A stretch of DNA of 64,000 nt from Paracidovorax wautersii (lineage in GTDB: Bacteria; Pseudomonadota; Gammaproteobacteria; Burkholderiales; Burkholderiaceae_C), in assembly GCF_031453675.1 (NCBI RefSeq), contig NZ_JAVIZX010000001.1:3556001-3620000 (forward strand), written 5' to 3'. Shown piece after piece: positions 39,615 to 48,967 of this stretch. A model generated the notes under the pieces. That model saw only the letters and a list, made by a program, of their open reading frames with translations, ran no database searches and was not told the DNA's origin. A program made the translations under genes and the position numbers. The number at the start of each line of letters is the position of its first letter. The stretch's first letter is position 1.

Positions 39615-39663
39615 CCATCAAATGCCAACTTCGGAATTGATGGTTTTTGATGGATTCATCCAT
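39615..39663. promoter_or_regulatory. Candidate operator for the LacI regulator, RLP operon control region
   Basis: CCATCAA (39615-39621) and TTGATGG (39637-39643) form an inverted repeat, and a third TTGATGG (39647-39653) overlaps the proposed start of the regulator gene. ATGGAT-TC-ATCCAT (39650-39663) is a further perfect palindrome. Clustered palindromes in the spacer between a LacI-type gene and its divergent operon are the expected signature of autoregulation and operon control. Confidence 0.55.
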
Positions 39664-40711
39664 GGCCTCCCATCCCCGCAGCCCTCGTATTCCTGACATC
39701 GCGCAGCTGTCGGGCGTCTCCACGGCCACGGTCGACCGGGTGCTGAACCAGCGCCCCGGCGTGCGCAGCGCGACGGTGCAGCGCGTGCTGCAGGCGGCGG
39801 CCACACTGGGCTATCTGCCACAGGCCGAGCTGCATGCCGCGCTGCAGCCGCAGCCACTGCGCCTGATGGTGCTGATCCCCGAGGGCAGCAACCGCTTTCT
39901 GCAGATGCTGGGCGACGTGATCGGCTACGCGCAGGACCACTGGGCGCCGTTCAACGTGCGCTGCCAGGCGGCCTACATCGAGAGCTTCAACCCCGAGGCG
40001 CTGGCGCGGGCGCTGCTGCACTACGGCAAGCGCTGCGACGGCATCGCCTTCATGGCGCTGGAGCACCCCGTGGTGCGCGAAGCCGTGGCGCAACTTGCCC
40101 AGCAGGGCGTGCCCACGGTGACGCTGATCTCGGACCTGTCCAACTCACGCCGCGTGGCCTATGTGGGGCTGGACAACCGCGCTGCGGGCCGCACCGCGGC
40201 CTACCTGATCGCGCGCTTCATGGGCCCGCTGGCCCAGAGCCGCCAGGCCCGCGTGGCCATGATCGTGGGCTCCTTGCGCTACCGCGCCCACGAGGAGCGC
40301 GAGGCCGGGTTCCTGCACCTGTTCGAGGAACAGTTTCCGCTCGTGCATGTAGTGGGCGTGCGCGAAGGCCAGGACGACGCCGAGCGCAACTACCGCCAGG
40401 CCCGCGCCCTGCTGGAGCAGCACAGCGATCTGGCCGGCATCTACAACATCGGCGGCGGGGCCGAAGGCATCGGCCGCGCGCTCAAGGAAGCGGGGCCGGA
40501 GCGCAAGGTCGTCTTCATCGGCCACGGGCTGACGCCCGATACCCGCGGGCTGCTCATCGACGGCACCATGGACGCCGTCATCACGCAGAACCCGCAGGGC
40601 GCGGTGATGAACTGCGTGCGCATCTTCGCCAACCTGCGCGACGGCCGCGAGCCGACGCAAGGGGTCGAAACCCCGCGCAGCCAGGTCATCTTTCGCGAAA
40701 ACCTGCCCTGA
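39650..40711 (+). CDS. LacI-family transcriptional regulator
   Basis: About 353 residues. The LacI-type helix-turn-helix and hinge are at the N-terminus (PDIAQLSGVSTATVDRVLNQ), followed by a periplasmic-binding-protein-like effector domain (LMVLIPEGSNRFLQMLG, YVGLDNRAAGRTAAYLI, GIYNIGGGAEGIGRAL). It is divergent from the transporter-VOC-RLP-kinase operon and is its probable repressor. LacI effectors are usually sugars or sugar derivatives. The start is uncertain: TTG 39647, ATG 39650 or ATG 39662, with palindromes overlapping all three. Confidence 0.9.
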   Translation: MDSSMASHPRSPRIPDIAQLSGVSTATVDRVLNQRPGVRSATVQRVLQAAATLGYLPQAELHAALQPQPLRLMVLIPEGSNRFLQMLGDVIGYAQDHWAPFNVRCQAAYIESFNPEALARALLHYGKRCDGIAFMALEHPVVREAVAQLAQQGVPTVTLISDLSNSRRVAYVGLDNRAAGRTAAYLIARFMGPLAQSRQARVAMIVGSLRYRAHEEREAGFLHLFEEQFPLVHVVGVREGQDDAERNYRQARALLEQHSDLAGIYNIGGGAEGIGRALKEAGPERKVVFIGHGLTPDTRGLLIDGTMDAVITQNPQGAVMNCVRIFANLRDGREPTQGVETPRSQVIFRENLP

Positions 40712-40901
40712 GGCGCAGGGACTGAAGGCGCGGGCGCCGTAGCTGGCGTGCGCGCCGGGCGGCGCACCTTAGGCGCCCCCGTCCGCCGCACCGATAATCC
40801 GCGCTCCTACGTGCTTTTCTGCTGGCCTGCCACGGCCCTCGCCGCCGCCCACGCCATCAGCCTGCCGGCGCGGGTGCCGCACGCTGCAGCCCCTTCGCCG
40901 T

Positions 40902-40963
40902 ACTATAGAAATAGTAGCTGCCTGCGCTTGATGCATAAGCGCTGCAGGCCAAAAACACCTGAA
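40902..40963. repeat. Dispersed palindromic repeat upstream of the methyltransferase gene
   Basis: TACTATAGAAATAGTAGCTG, then CCTGCGCTT-gatgcat-AAGCGCTGCAGG, then CCAAAAACACCTGAA. It ends 5 bases before the methyltransferase start codon and so forms most of that gene's leader. Confidence 0.72.
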
Positions 40964-40968
40964 ATTCC

Positions 40969-41928
40969 ATGCAAGCCTTGCTAGACGCCATCGCGGCCAT
41001 GCCCCTGCCCACCGAGGCCTGCCGCATCTTCCACGGCCGGGGCGGCATGCACCCCGGCAGCGAACCCTGGACGCTGGACGCGTATCCGCCGGTGTTCGTC
41101 GCCACCAGCTTCGCGCCGGCCACGGACGAGCAGCTGGCCGCCGTCGGCGCGGCGCTGCAGGCCCGCTGGGCGCTGGTCGCCCCGGCGGGCGAGCCGCTGA
41201 ACTGGGTCTTCCAGCACCGGGGCGAGGCGCTGCGCATCGAGGGCCGTACCGACACCCGCCTGATGGCCGGCAGCGTGCCAGACCCGCACATCGTCACCGA
41301 GCAGAGCGCGCAGTTCCGCGTGCACGTGCTCCGCGGCCAGAACCACGGCCTGTTCCTGGACATGGGCGAGGGCCGGCGCTGGGTGCGCGAGCGCATCGCC
41401 GCGCACAAGGCCCTGGAGCCGCGCGCATCGCGGGGCATGAAGGTGCTGAACCTGTTTGCCTACACCTGCGCGTTCTCGGTCGCGGCGCTGCGGGGCGGCG
41501 CCCGCCACGTGGTCAACGTGGACATGGCCCGCGGCGCCATGGCCGTCGGCCAGCAGAACCACCAGCTCAATGGCCTGACCGCCGGCGCCAGCTTCCTGGC
41601 CCACGATGTCTTCAGCACCTGGGGCAAGATCACCCGCAGCGGCCCCTACGATCTGGTGATCGCCGACCCGCCCAGCTACCAGAAGGGCAGCTTTGTCGCT
41701 ACCAAGGACTACGCCCGCCTGATCCGCCGCCTGCCCGACCTGCTGGCCCCTGGCGGCCATGCGCTGCTGTGCCTGAACGCGCCGGAGCTGGGCGCCGCCT
41801 TTCTGCAGGACCAGGTGCGCGAGCTGGCACCCGAGCTGCAGTTCGTGGAGCGCGTGGCCAACCCGGCCGTGTTCGCGGACGTGGACGAAGAGCGGTCGCT
41901 TAAGGTGCTGGTGTTCCGCGGCGTTTGA
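40969..41928 (+). CDS. SAM-dependent methyltransferase, RlmI/RlmK-like
   Basis: A 319-residue class I methyltransferase. The SAM-binding motif is LNLFAYTCAFSVAALRGGA (about residues 160-178) and the catalytic motif IV is IADPPSYQKGSF. This layout matches the 23S rRNA methyltransferase group (Methyltrans_SAM, RlmI/RlmKL C-terminal half). It lacks an N-terminal PUA or THUMP domain of normal size, so the exact RNA target is uncertain. A palindromic repeat lies immediately upstream. Confidence 0.85.
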   Translation: MQALLDAIAAMPLPTEACRIFHGRGGMHPGSEPWTLDAYPPVFVATSFAPATDEQLAAVGAALQARWALVAPAGEPLNWVFQHRGEALRIEGRTDTRLMAGSVPDPHIVTEQSAQFRVHVLRGQNHGLFLDMGEGRRWVRERIAAHKALEPRASRGMKVLNLFAYTCAFSVAALRGGARHVVNVDMARGAMAVGQQNHQLNGLTAGASFLAHDVFSTWGKITRSGPYDLVIADPPSYQKGSFVATKDYARLIRRLPDLLAPGGHALLCLNAPELGAAFLQDQVRELAPELQFVERVANPAVFADVDEERSLKVLVFRGV

Positions 41929-41969
41929 AGGGTAGTGCAGGGCAGTGCACTGCCGCCGCCCGAGCTGCG

Positions 41970-42224
41970 CTACGCCCCACCGATTCCGACCGTCACCACG
42001 CCCAGTCCCTCGCAGTGGCGGCACACCGTGCCGCCGCGCTGCCCGGAGCCGCCGCATTCGGGACAGGGCGCTTCGCCGGTGCCCGGCGTCCCTTCGGGCG
42101 CCTCGTCGCCTGGCGCCATGGGAGCGACGGGCCCGTCTTGCGGGCCGGCCGGCTGGTCGCTGGCGCCAGGGGCCTTGGCTGGAAGGCGAGAACTGGAAGG
42201 ATGAGGGTGCCGGGTGTCTGGCAT
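41970..42224 (-). CDS. Small zinc-ribbon-like hypothetical protein
   Basis: An 84-residue protein from ATG 42224. The first 50 residues are Pro/Ala/Gly-rich and look disordered. The C-terminus has CPECGGSGQRGGTVCRHCEG, a CxxCxGxG pair like one zinc-binding repeat of DnaJ. It may be a metal-binding adaptor. An in-frame TTG at 42263 would add 13 residues. It is convergent with the methyltransferase gene. Confidence 0.6.
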   Translation of the reverse strand: MPDTRHPHPSSSRLPAKAPGASDQPAGPQDGPVAPMAPGDEAPEGTPGTGEAPCPECGGSGQRGGTVCRHCEGLGVVTVGIGGA

Positions 42225-42398
42225 GCGAAGGTCCTGGACGAAGGGGTAGATGGGCCGCTGCAAGCGCTGTCCCCAGGGAGCCGGCGGTCTTGCAGAGGAA
42301 GAAAGTCACAGCGGCCCGCGCGAGCAGACTGTCGCCGAAGCCGGCCGGCAGCCATTGCGCGTGCAGGCTGGCAGATGTGCTCGCAGGTGCGTCCGGCT

Positions 42399-42623
42399 CT
42401 ACCGCGTACTCGCTGTCGCCATGAACCGGGTCATGGCCAGCAAGGCCCGGCCGTCGGGCGTCAGGCAGTAAAGGACTGCGCACGGTCGTCCATGTCCGTC
42501 GCCCCGTACGGTTCCCGCAACGAGGCCTTTGCTGCGCATGTCCTCGAAGGCGCGGACTTCGTCGGGCCGGTGGAGAAACAGCGGCTGCCTGGCGGCAGCG
42601 GCTTGCAGAAGAGGAAAGTCCAT
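42399..42623 (-). CDS. Small hypothetical protein
   Basis: A 74-residue reading frame starting MDFPLLQAAAARQPLFLHRP. The pattern DEVRAFEDMRSKGLVAGTV followed by CAVLYCLTPDGRALL resembles a small winged-helix protein, but no family is recognised. A GTG 84 bases upstream would lengthen it. It lies on the same strand as the zinc-ribbon-like gene. Moderate doubt that it is expressed. Confidence 0.45.
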   Translation of the reverse strand: MDFPLLQAAAARQPLFLHRPDEVRAFEDMRSKGLVAGTVRGDGHGRPCAVLYCLTPDGRALLAMTRFMATASTR

Positions 42624-42870
42624 GCTGGGCCCTTGTGAGCTGCCCTCCAGGGGCAGCGGAAGCACACAGCCGGGCGTCGTTACCCAGCGCTGACGACGAG
42701 CAGCCACCTTACCCGTTCGTCAGGGCATCGCAAGCCTTCTTACATTTGCTGTCCCCACTGTCGAGCAGGGGCGAGGAGGCTTGCGCGGGGCAGCGCCACC
42801 CCGCGTGGGCGTTGGGCGAAGGCCTGGGGCAACCCGGCCTACGCCGCGCGCAACGGCGCGTCCGCTCGGG

Positions 42871-43377
<507 letters not shown>

Positions 43378-43481
43378 GGCGCCATTCTGGCAAAGGATGG
43401 GGAGGTGAAACCGCAGCAGGATGCGCGGACGGTGGGTGCGTAGTACCCGGCAGGCAACCCAAGTGCCGCGCGATTGCATTG

Positions 43482-43550
43482 CTATATGTTTTGTAGCTGT
43501 ATGCGCTGATGAATAAAGCGCTGCAGGCCAAAAAGGCTTTAAGGCTTGAA
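43482..43550. repeat. Dispersed palindromic repeat between the SNF2 and EVE genes
   Basis: CTATATGTTTTGTAGCTG, then ATGCGCT-gatgaata-AAGCGCTGCAGG, then CCAAAAAGGCTTTAAGGCTTGAA. Same orientation and layout as the copy at 40902-40963. Confidence 0.72.
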
Positions 43551-43587
43551 TAGAGAGAGGGCGGCACCCGTAGCCGCCGTGCCTACG

Positions 43588-46392
43588 CTAACCACCTCCA
43601 CCATGCAGCGGGGCACGCGGCCGGCGCTGGCCGGTGCTGCCCCAGCGCGTATCGCCCTCGCCGGGCATCGCGAGGGGGTTGTCGCGTGGCTCGGCCAGCG
43701 GGGCGAGCAGGGCATTCAGGTCGTCTTCGCTGAACTTGGCGGCGCCGTCAGCGTCGTGGCCCAGCACGCCGCTGGCCAGGGCCTGCTTGCGGGCCTGCAG
43801 TTCCAGCATGCGTTCCTCGATGCTGCCCTCCACCACCAGGGTGTAGACGAACACGGGCAGGTCCTGCCCGATGCGGTGGGCGCGTGCCGTGGCCTGCTCC
43901 TGCACGGCCGGGTTCCACCAGGGGTCGAGGTGGATCACGGTGTCGGCGGCGGTGAGGTTCAGGCCCGTGCCGCCGGCCTTCAGACTGATGAGCAGCACGG
44001 GCGCACCGTCGTCGCCCCGGGCCTGGAAGCGCCGCACCACGGCGCCGCGCTGGCCCGGCGGTGTCTGGCCGGTGAGCATCAAGTGGGGCCGCCCCTGCGC
44101 GTCCATCTGCTCGGCCACCAGCGCCAGCAGTTCGGTGAACTGCGAGAACACCAGCACGCGGCGGCCTTCGGCGAGCAGGGCGGGCAGCAGGTCGGCCAGC
44201 AGCTCCAGCTTGGCGCGTTCGGTCTGGGGATGGACTGGGGCGCCCTTGACCAGGCGCGGGTCGCAGCAGACCTGGCGCAGCTTGAGCAGCGCGTCCAGCA
44301 CGGCGATCTGCGCGCCGTCGAACGCCTGGCGCTCCAGCACGCGGCGCACCTGCTGGTCCACGCTGGTGCGCACGGCCTCGTACAGCGCGCGCTGGCGGCC
44401 CTGCAGCTGCACGCGTTGCAGCACCTCGGTGCGCGGCGGCAGTTCGGTGGCCACGTCCTGCTTGCGACGGCGCAGGATGAATGGGCGCACGCGCTGCGCC
44501 AGCAGCTGGGCGCGCAGGGTTTCGCCGTTCTCTTCGATGGGCTTGCGCCAGCGCTGGGCAAAGCTGCGCGCATCGCCCAGAAAGCCGGGCATCAGGAAGT
44601 CGAACTGCGCCCACAGCTCGCCCAGATGGTTCTCCAGCGGGGTACCTGTCAGGCACAGCGGGTGGCTGGCCTGCAGCCGGCGCAGCGCGCGGGCGCTGCG
44701 GCTGCCGGCGTTCTTGACCATCTGGGCCTCGTCCAGGACCAGCAGATGGAAGCGCTCTTCGGCCAGGGCTTCCACGTCGCGCCACAGCAGGGGGTAGGTG
44801 GTCAGCACCAGGTCGTGCTGGGCGATCTGCGCGTACCGCGCCGCGCGCGCAGGGCCGTGCAGCGTGAGCACGCGCAGGCCGGGCGCCATGCGTGCCGCCT
44901 CGGCCTGCCAGTTGAACAGCAGCGAGGTGGGCACCACGACCAGGGCCGGCGCGCGCAGGCGGCCAGCTTCCTTTTCCACCAGCACATGCGCCAGGGCCTG
45001 CGCGGTCTTGCCCAGGCCCATGTCGTCGGCCAGGATGCCGCCCAGGCGCTGGGCCCGCAGGTACTGCAGCCAGGCCAGGCCTTCCAACTGGTAGGGGCGC
45101 AGGGTGACCGACAGGCCCTGGGGTTGCGCCACGGGCTGCGGGCCGCCCAGGGCCTGCAGGCGCCGGGCCAGGGCGGCCAGGCCGGCCTCGCCCTGCAATT
45201 GCCAGGCGTTGTGGGCGTCCACCCGGTGCGCCTGCAAGAGGCCGGCGCGCAGCGCCTCGATGCGGCGGGCTTCCCAGGCGCCCAGCCGCAGCGGATCGCC
45301 GTCACGGCGCTGGCGGCGCAGCGGATCGGTGAGTAGGTCCACCATGGCGCCGACGATGGCCTTGAGCGGTGCCGCTGGCGCGTCGATGCGGCGCCCGCCG
45401 GGAGCGCGCAGGCGGATCGAGGCGTCATCGCTGATGGCGGCCATTTCGCGGGCATCGAGCCAGCGTGGATCGCGCTGCAGCAGATCGGCCAACAGAGGAG
45501 CCAGGTCGAGGCTCTCGCCGTCGATTTCCACGCCCAGCGTCAACAGCCAGGCGCCTTCGCGCTCGGGCAGGCGCAGCTTCTGCACGGGACGATCCGGGGG
45601 GGCCAGGTCGCCTGCCACCTCGCGGCCGACGACCTCGCCAGTGTCCGCAGCGAGCAGCAGCTTCCAGCGCTGCACCGGCACGCTCAGGTGCGCAAAGCCG
45701 GGGCGTACGACCACGGCCCAACCCTCCGCGCGCAATCGCGGGATCTGTTCGGCCCAGAAGTCGCCGAAGTGCGCCTCCTGCGGTAGCGTCCATACCGGGC
45801 CCAGGGTCGCACCCATCTCGCGATGGCGCCATTGCAGATGGGACGGGTCCACGGGCGCCAAGCCCAGCGCCCAGAGGCGGTCGAGGGCATCGCTCTCGGC
45901 GGCCAGGTCGCGCAGCAGGCGGACCACGGGCCCGCCCGTGTCGAACAGCTCTTGCACCGGCGCGGGTCGGCTGTTGAGCACGGTGGTGGGGGCGGGCGCT
46001 TCCCAGGTGTGGCCGGCGTCGGTGCGGTAGGTCCAGTCAACGGAGGCCAGCGTGACGGCATCGGCCCGCGGTCCGATGCGGCCGTGGGCTCGCACGCCCA
46101 GCAGCCCATCGCCGCGGGTCAGGGTCATCAAGGTGAGGCGGGGGCGGAACCGGCCGGGCACCGCGCCATCGCCGGCATCCGCTCCCGAAGGCGCAGGCGT
46201 TTGCGCCGACACCTCGCCCGTGTCGCCTGCGCGCAGAACTGCCATGGCCCGGGCCGCTTCGGCCTCGGTCAGCGGGGGCAGCTGTTGCAGCTCGGCGGCG
46301 TTGGCCTGCCGGCGCAGCGCCTCCACCCACGCGGCGACGGCGGCGGCGCGCTCAGGGGAGTCCATGGGGGCAGGCGATACAGGCGAGCGCAT
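43588..46392 (-). CDS. SNF2-family DEAD/DEAH helicase (Swi2/Snf2 ATPase)
   Basis: A 934-residue DNA translocase. An N-terminal region of about 440 residues has no recognised domain beyond loose similarity to other bacterial SNF2 proteins. The ATPase core follows: motif I ADDMGLGKTAQAL, motif II LDEAQMVKN, motif III LTGTPLENHLGELW, and C-terminal motif VI QATARAHRIGQ. It probably remodels or strips proteins from DNA or RNA polymerase. MDSPERAAAV, nine codons in, is an alternative start. Confidence 0.93.
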   Translation of the reverse strand: MRSPVSPAPMDSPERAAAVAAWVEALRRQANAAELQQLPPLTEAEAARAMAVLRAGDTGEVSAQTPAPSGADAGDGAVPGRFRPRLTLMTLTRGDGLLGVRAHGRIGPRADAVTLASVDWTYRTDAGHTWEAPAPTTVLNSRPAPVQELFDTGGPVVRLLRDLAAESDALDRLWALGLAPVDPSHLQWRHREMGATLGPVWTLPQEAHFGDFWAEQIPRLRAEGWAVVVRPGFAHLSVPVQRWKLLLAADTGEVVGREVAGDLAPPDRPVQKLRLPEREGAWLLTLGVEIDGESLDLAPLLADLLQRDPRWLDAREMAAISDDASIRLRAPGGRRIDAPAAPLKAIVGAMVDLLTDPLRRQRRDGDPLRLGAWEARRIEALRAGLLQAHRVDAHNAWQLQGEAGLAALARRLQALGGPQPVAQPQGLSVTLRPYQLEGLAWLQYLRAQRLGGILADDMGLGKTAQALAHVLVEKEAGRLRAPALVVVPTSLLFNWQAEAARMAPGLRVLTLHGPARAARYAQIAQHDLVLTTYPLLWRDVEALAEERFHLLVLDEAQMVKNAGSRSARALRRLQASHPLCLTGTPLENHLGELWAQFDFLMPGFLGDARSFAQRWRKPIEENGETLRAQLLAQRVRPFILRRRKQDVATELPPRTEVLQRVQLQGRQRALYEAVRTSVDQQVRRVLERQAFDGAQIAVLDALLKLRQVCCDPRLVKGAPVHPQTERAKLELLADLLPALLAEGRRVLVFSQFTELLALVAEQMDAQGRPHLMLTGQTPPGQRGAVVRRFQARGDDGAPVLLISLKAGGTGLNLTAADTVIHLDPWWNPAVQEQATARAHRIGQDLPVFVYTLVVEGSIEERMLELQARKQALASGVLGHDADGAAKFSEDDLNALLAPLAEPRDNPLAMPGEGDTRWGSTGQRRPRAPLHGGGG

Positions 46393-46451
46393 GGCCGCGA
46401 TTGTGCCGCTGCGCCGGGCGTCGGCCGCGGTCCGGCATCGCGCAACGCCGG

Positions 46452-46967
46452 TCAGGCGCGGGGTGCCGGCAGAGTCAGTTGTGCGGCCTTGGCGACCTGA
46501 ACGCAGTCGCGCAGGTGCTGCTCGCCCAGGTAGCGCAAGGTGGCGTAGCCCAGCGCCGCCGAAACGGCTTGGCCGGCGATAGGCACGTACTTGGCAGCTT
46601 GCTTGGCGGTCAGCCGCACGCCGACGGCCTGGGTGGCCCGCAGGATCAACTCCCGGGTGATGAACTTGCCGATCAGGACCGAGCCCACCATCGACACCGC
46701 CTTCTGCACCTGTTCGCGCTTGTGCGGCGTGAGCCGGTCGATCTGCGCGGGCGTCAGGCCGAACTCGGTATTGATCTGGGGAATCAGGCGCGAAAGCAGG
46801 GCGGCATCCACCGCCCAGTCCAGCCCAGGCACCGGCACGGCACTGGCGACGGACGCGATCAGCGCCCGCCGGTGCAGTAGCCGGCGGCTGCGGTCAATGG
46901 CGGCTTCCAGCGCCGCATCGCCCTCTGCGAGGACGTGCGACGGGATGGGGCGGGCGCGCAGGGCCAT
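46452..46967 (-). CDS. Hypothetical helical protein (DUF697/EcsC-like)
   Basis: A 171-residue protein with amphipathic and hydrophobic helices (ASVASAVPVPGLDWAVDAAL, then KYVPIAGQAVSAALGYATLRYLG). The AVPVPGLDWAVDAALLSRLIPQI segment resembles the helical DUF697/EcsC type associated with membranes, but the match is by eye and weak. It lies between the SNF2 gene and a YeaQ-type membrane gene on the same strand. Confidence 0.75.
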   Translation of the reverse strand: MALRARPIPSHVLAEGDAALEAAIDRSRRLLHRRALIASVASAVPVPGLDWAVDAALLSRLIPQINTEFGLTPAQIDRLTPHKREQVQKAVSMVGSVLIGKFITRELILRATQAVGVRLTAKQAAKYVPIAGQAVSAALGYATLRYLGEQHLRDCVQVAKAAQLTLPAPRA

Positions 46968-47002
46968 GGCGGCCGGGGTCTTTGCTGAAGCGGATCAGCC
47001 GG

Positions 47003-47254
47003 TCAGGACTTGCGCCGAAGCATGCCGTACAGCACCAGCAGCACGATGGCACCGACGATGGACGCGATCCAGCCTGCGGGCTCGCCCTGCTGGTACCAGC
47101 CCACCGCCACGCCCACGTAGGTCGCCAGAAGCGAACCTGCCACGCCGAGCAGGATGGTCATGATCCATCCCATCTTGTCATCACCGGGCTTGATCGCACG
47201 GGCCAGCAAGCCCACCACCAAACCGACAAGCAGCACACCCAGAAAAGACATCAT
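47003..47254 (-). CDS. GlsB/YeaQ/YmgE family stress-response membrane protein
   Basis: An 83-residue protein with three hydrophobic helices and the family layout: FLGVLLVGLVVGLLARAIKPG, then GWIMTILLGVAGSLLATYVG, then a last helix ending in LYGMLRRKS. This is the transglycosylase-associated (PF04226) type, linked to acid and general stress. It is upstream of the DUF697/EcsC-like gene on the same strand. Confidence 0.92.
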   Translation of the reverse strand: MMSFLGVLLVGLVVGLLARAIKPGDDKMGWIMTILLGVAGSLLATYVGVAVGWYQQGEPAGWIASIVGAIVLLVLYGMLRRKS

Positions 47255-47537
47255 GGTCTAGCTTTCACAAAAGGAGGACAGGAAGGACAGGCCTTCGGTG
47301 GCGGGACTGTAGACCGGGCAACGGCGGGGCTCTGTCGGACAAGGGCGAACGACGGACCGCCGGAGCGCAACCGGCCGGCTTTGCACACGCCGTCATGGCG
47401 ATGCCTTGTGGGAGATGTCTCACAGTCGGGAGCGGATTGGGCCGATGCCCGAGGGAAGGGGCGCTCCTTAATCTTTGCACCAATGCCCGTCCGGCCTTCT
47501 ATTTTGGACGGCGCCCCTCACACCGGAGTGAAGCCAC

Positions 47538-47915
47538 ATGACCGTTCTGTCTGCCCAAGCCCGTTCTACCTGTGCTGCCGCGCTGGCCGCCTTGGCGCTG
47601 GCGGGCTTGCCCGGAATGGCCGTCGCACAGAACGACGCCGTGTCGCTGGACCGAGGCAGCAAGGCGGACGTCACGCCGGAGCAGCGCTACCAATCCGCCA
47701 TCCGCGAAGCCGGTGGCGGCCTCAAGATCGCTCTGGCGGAATGCAAGCAGTCGGCGAGCGCAGAACGCAAGGGCTGCGAAGCCGAGGCGCGGCAGCGCTA
47801 CAAGGAAGACATGGAGCAGGCCCGCGCCATGCGCAAGAACCCGGCAGCCCGGCCGGTCGATGTGCAGGGGGATCCGATCCGAAGCACCGAGACCACGACC
47901 ATCTTGAGGCCGTGA
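47538..47915 (+). CDS. Secreted hypothetical protein
   Basis: A 125-residue protein with a clear signal peptide (AALAALALAGLPGMAVA, cleavage likely before QNDAVS). The mature part is small, charged and helical, with two cysteines (AECKQSA and KGCEAEA, 14 residues apart) that could form a disulfide. No family recognised. It is convergent with the NlpC/P60 gene. Confidence 0.8.
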   Translation: MTVLSAQARSTCAAALAALALAGLPGMAVAQNDAVSLDRGSKADVTPEQRYQSAIREAGGGLKIALAECKQSASAERKGCEAEARQRYKEDMEQARAMRKNPAARPVDVQGDPIRSTETTTILRP

Positions 47916-47934
47916 GCCATGGCGCCTGGCTCGA

Positions 47935-48492
47935 TCAGCGTTTGGATGCGGCGGACAGGCTGTCGGCCTCGTCGGCCTGGACGCGGCGGGCGCCATTGAA
48001 GCGGCGCTGCCAGTAGGCGACGCTCATGTCTTCCACACGCACTTCGGCGCCGCTGCGCGGGGCATGGATGAACTTGCCATCGCCGACGTAGATGCCGACG
48101 TGGCTGAAGGCGCGCCGCATGGTGTTGAAGAACACCAGATCGCCCGGTTGGAGGTCCTTCTTGTCGATCACCTCGGTCGCAGCAGCCTGTTCGTTGGCGC
48201 GGCGGGGCAGCACCATGCCCTTGGCCTGTTCGAAGATCGCGCGTACGAAGCCGCTGCAGTCGAACCCGGTTTCGGCACTGTTGCCGCCGCGGCGGTACGG
48301 AACCCCCAGGAAGCCCATGGCGGTGGAGACGAGTTCGGTGGTGCGGTCGGCAACGTCATGTCGAACATCCTGGAGGTGGGCCAGGAGGCCGCGCTCGGCC
48401 AGAATCCGATCCACTTCATCCGAAGTGGCGGTGCTGGGCGCAGCGTAAGCATTCGCACAAACAAGTAACAAAAGGCAGAACCAACGAGACAT
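47935..48492 (-). CDS. NlpC/P60 family peptidoglycan endopeptidase
   Basis: A 185-residue exported cysteine peptidase that cuts peptide stems in the cell wall. The signal peptide is FCLLLLVCANAYAA. The catalytic Cys is in TGFDCSGFV and the His in FSHVGIYVGDGKFIHAPRSG, with GDLVFFNT between. The start MSRWFCLL (48492) is preferred because it gives the signal peptide; the frame is open about 200 bases further upstream. Overlap with its AT-richer leader suggests its own promoter. Confidence 0.92.
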   Translation of the reverse strand: MSRWFCLLLLVCANAYAAPSTATSDEVDRILAERGLLAHLQDVRHDVADRTTELVSTAMGFLGVPYRRGGNSAETGFDCSGFVRAIFEQAKGMVLPRRANEQAAATEVIDKKDLQPGDLVFFNTMRRAFSHVGIYVGDGKFIHAPRSGAEVRVEDMSVAYWQRRFNGARRVQADEADSLSAASKR

Positions 48493-48967
48493 GGGGCGCG
48501 AGGGTAACACGCTTGTCCAAAAATCCATTCGTAAGAAATGTTGCAAGTCATTGATTTCATGAGAATTCAGGGTCGATAGTTTTTGCCTTATTTGCGGAAT
48601 TGCCACCTTTTTCAGGGGCAGGAAACCCTTAAACGACCTGTCCAACGGGCGATTGGCGGTCCCCTCGCTTGCCCGCTCCCAAATTTGCAACAAAACGCAC
48701 ACTTAGCCCATATGGGGCGTAAGGCAGCTGCTATGGTTGCAATAGCGCACCGCTTCCGGTTACATCGCTCACGTCCGGACCGCTCCGAGCCCGACTGCGC
48801 GACGCGCGATGGTGGCACCGCGTGCATTTCAGGAAGCCACCGCGCCTGGCAGCCCGGAGGGCCGATGCTTAAAGGGACCATGGCTTTGCGCGGACACGCC
48901 GATCCCGGCCTGCGACAATCGCCCGCTGATCGCTGACTGACCTTTCTCTGCCGGCTTCCCTCCGGCC
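48493..48967. other. 475-bp intergenic leader region between divergent genes
   Basis: No convincing gene. The left part (48500-48720) is AT-richer than the surroundings and should hold promoters for both the NlpC/P60 gene (minus) and the isochorismatase-family gene (plus). TTGCAA occurs on each strand as a possible -35 element (minus near 48543, plus near 48687). I see no known riboswitch core or terminator. Confidence 0.4.

Noticed and set aside
43546-45336. 596-residue plus-strand open frame
   Set aside because: Antisense to the SNF2 helicase, Gln/His-rich shadow sequence.
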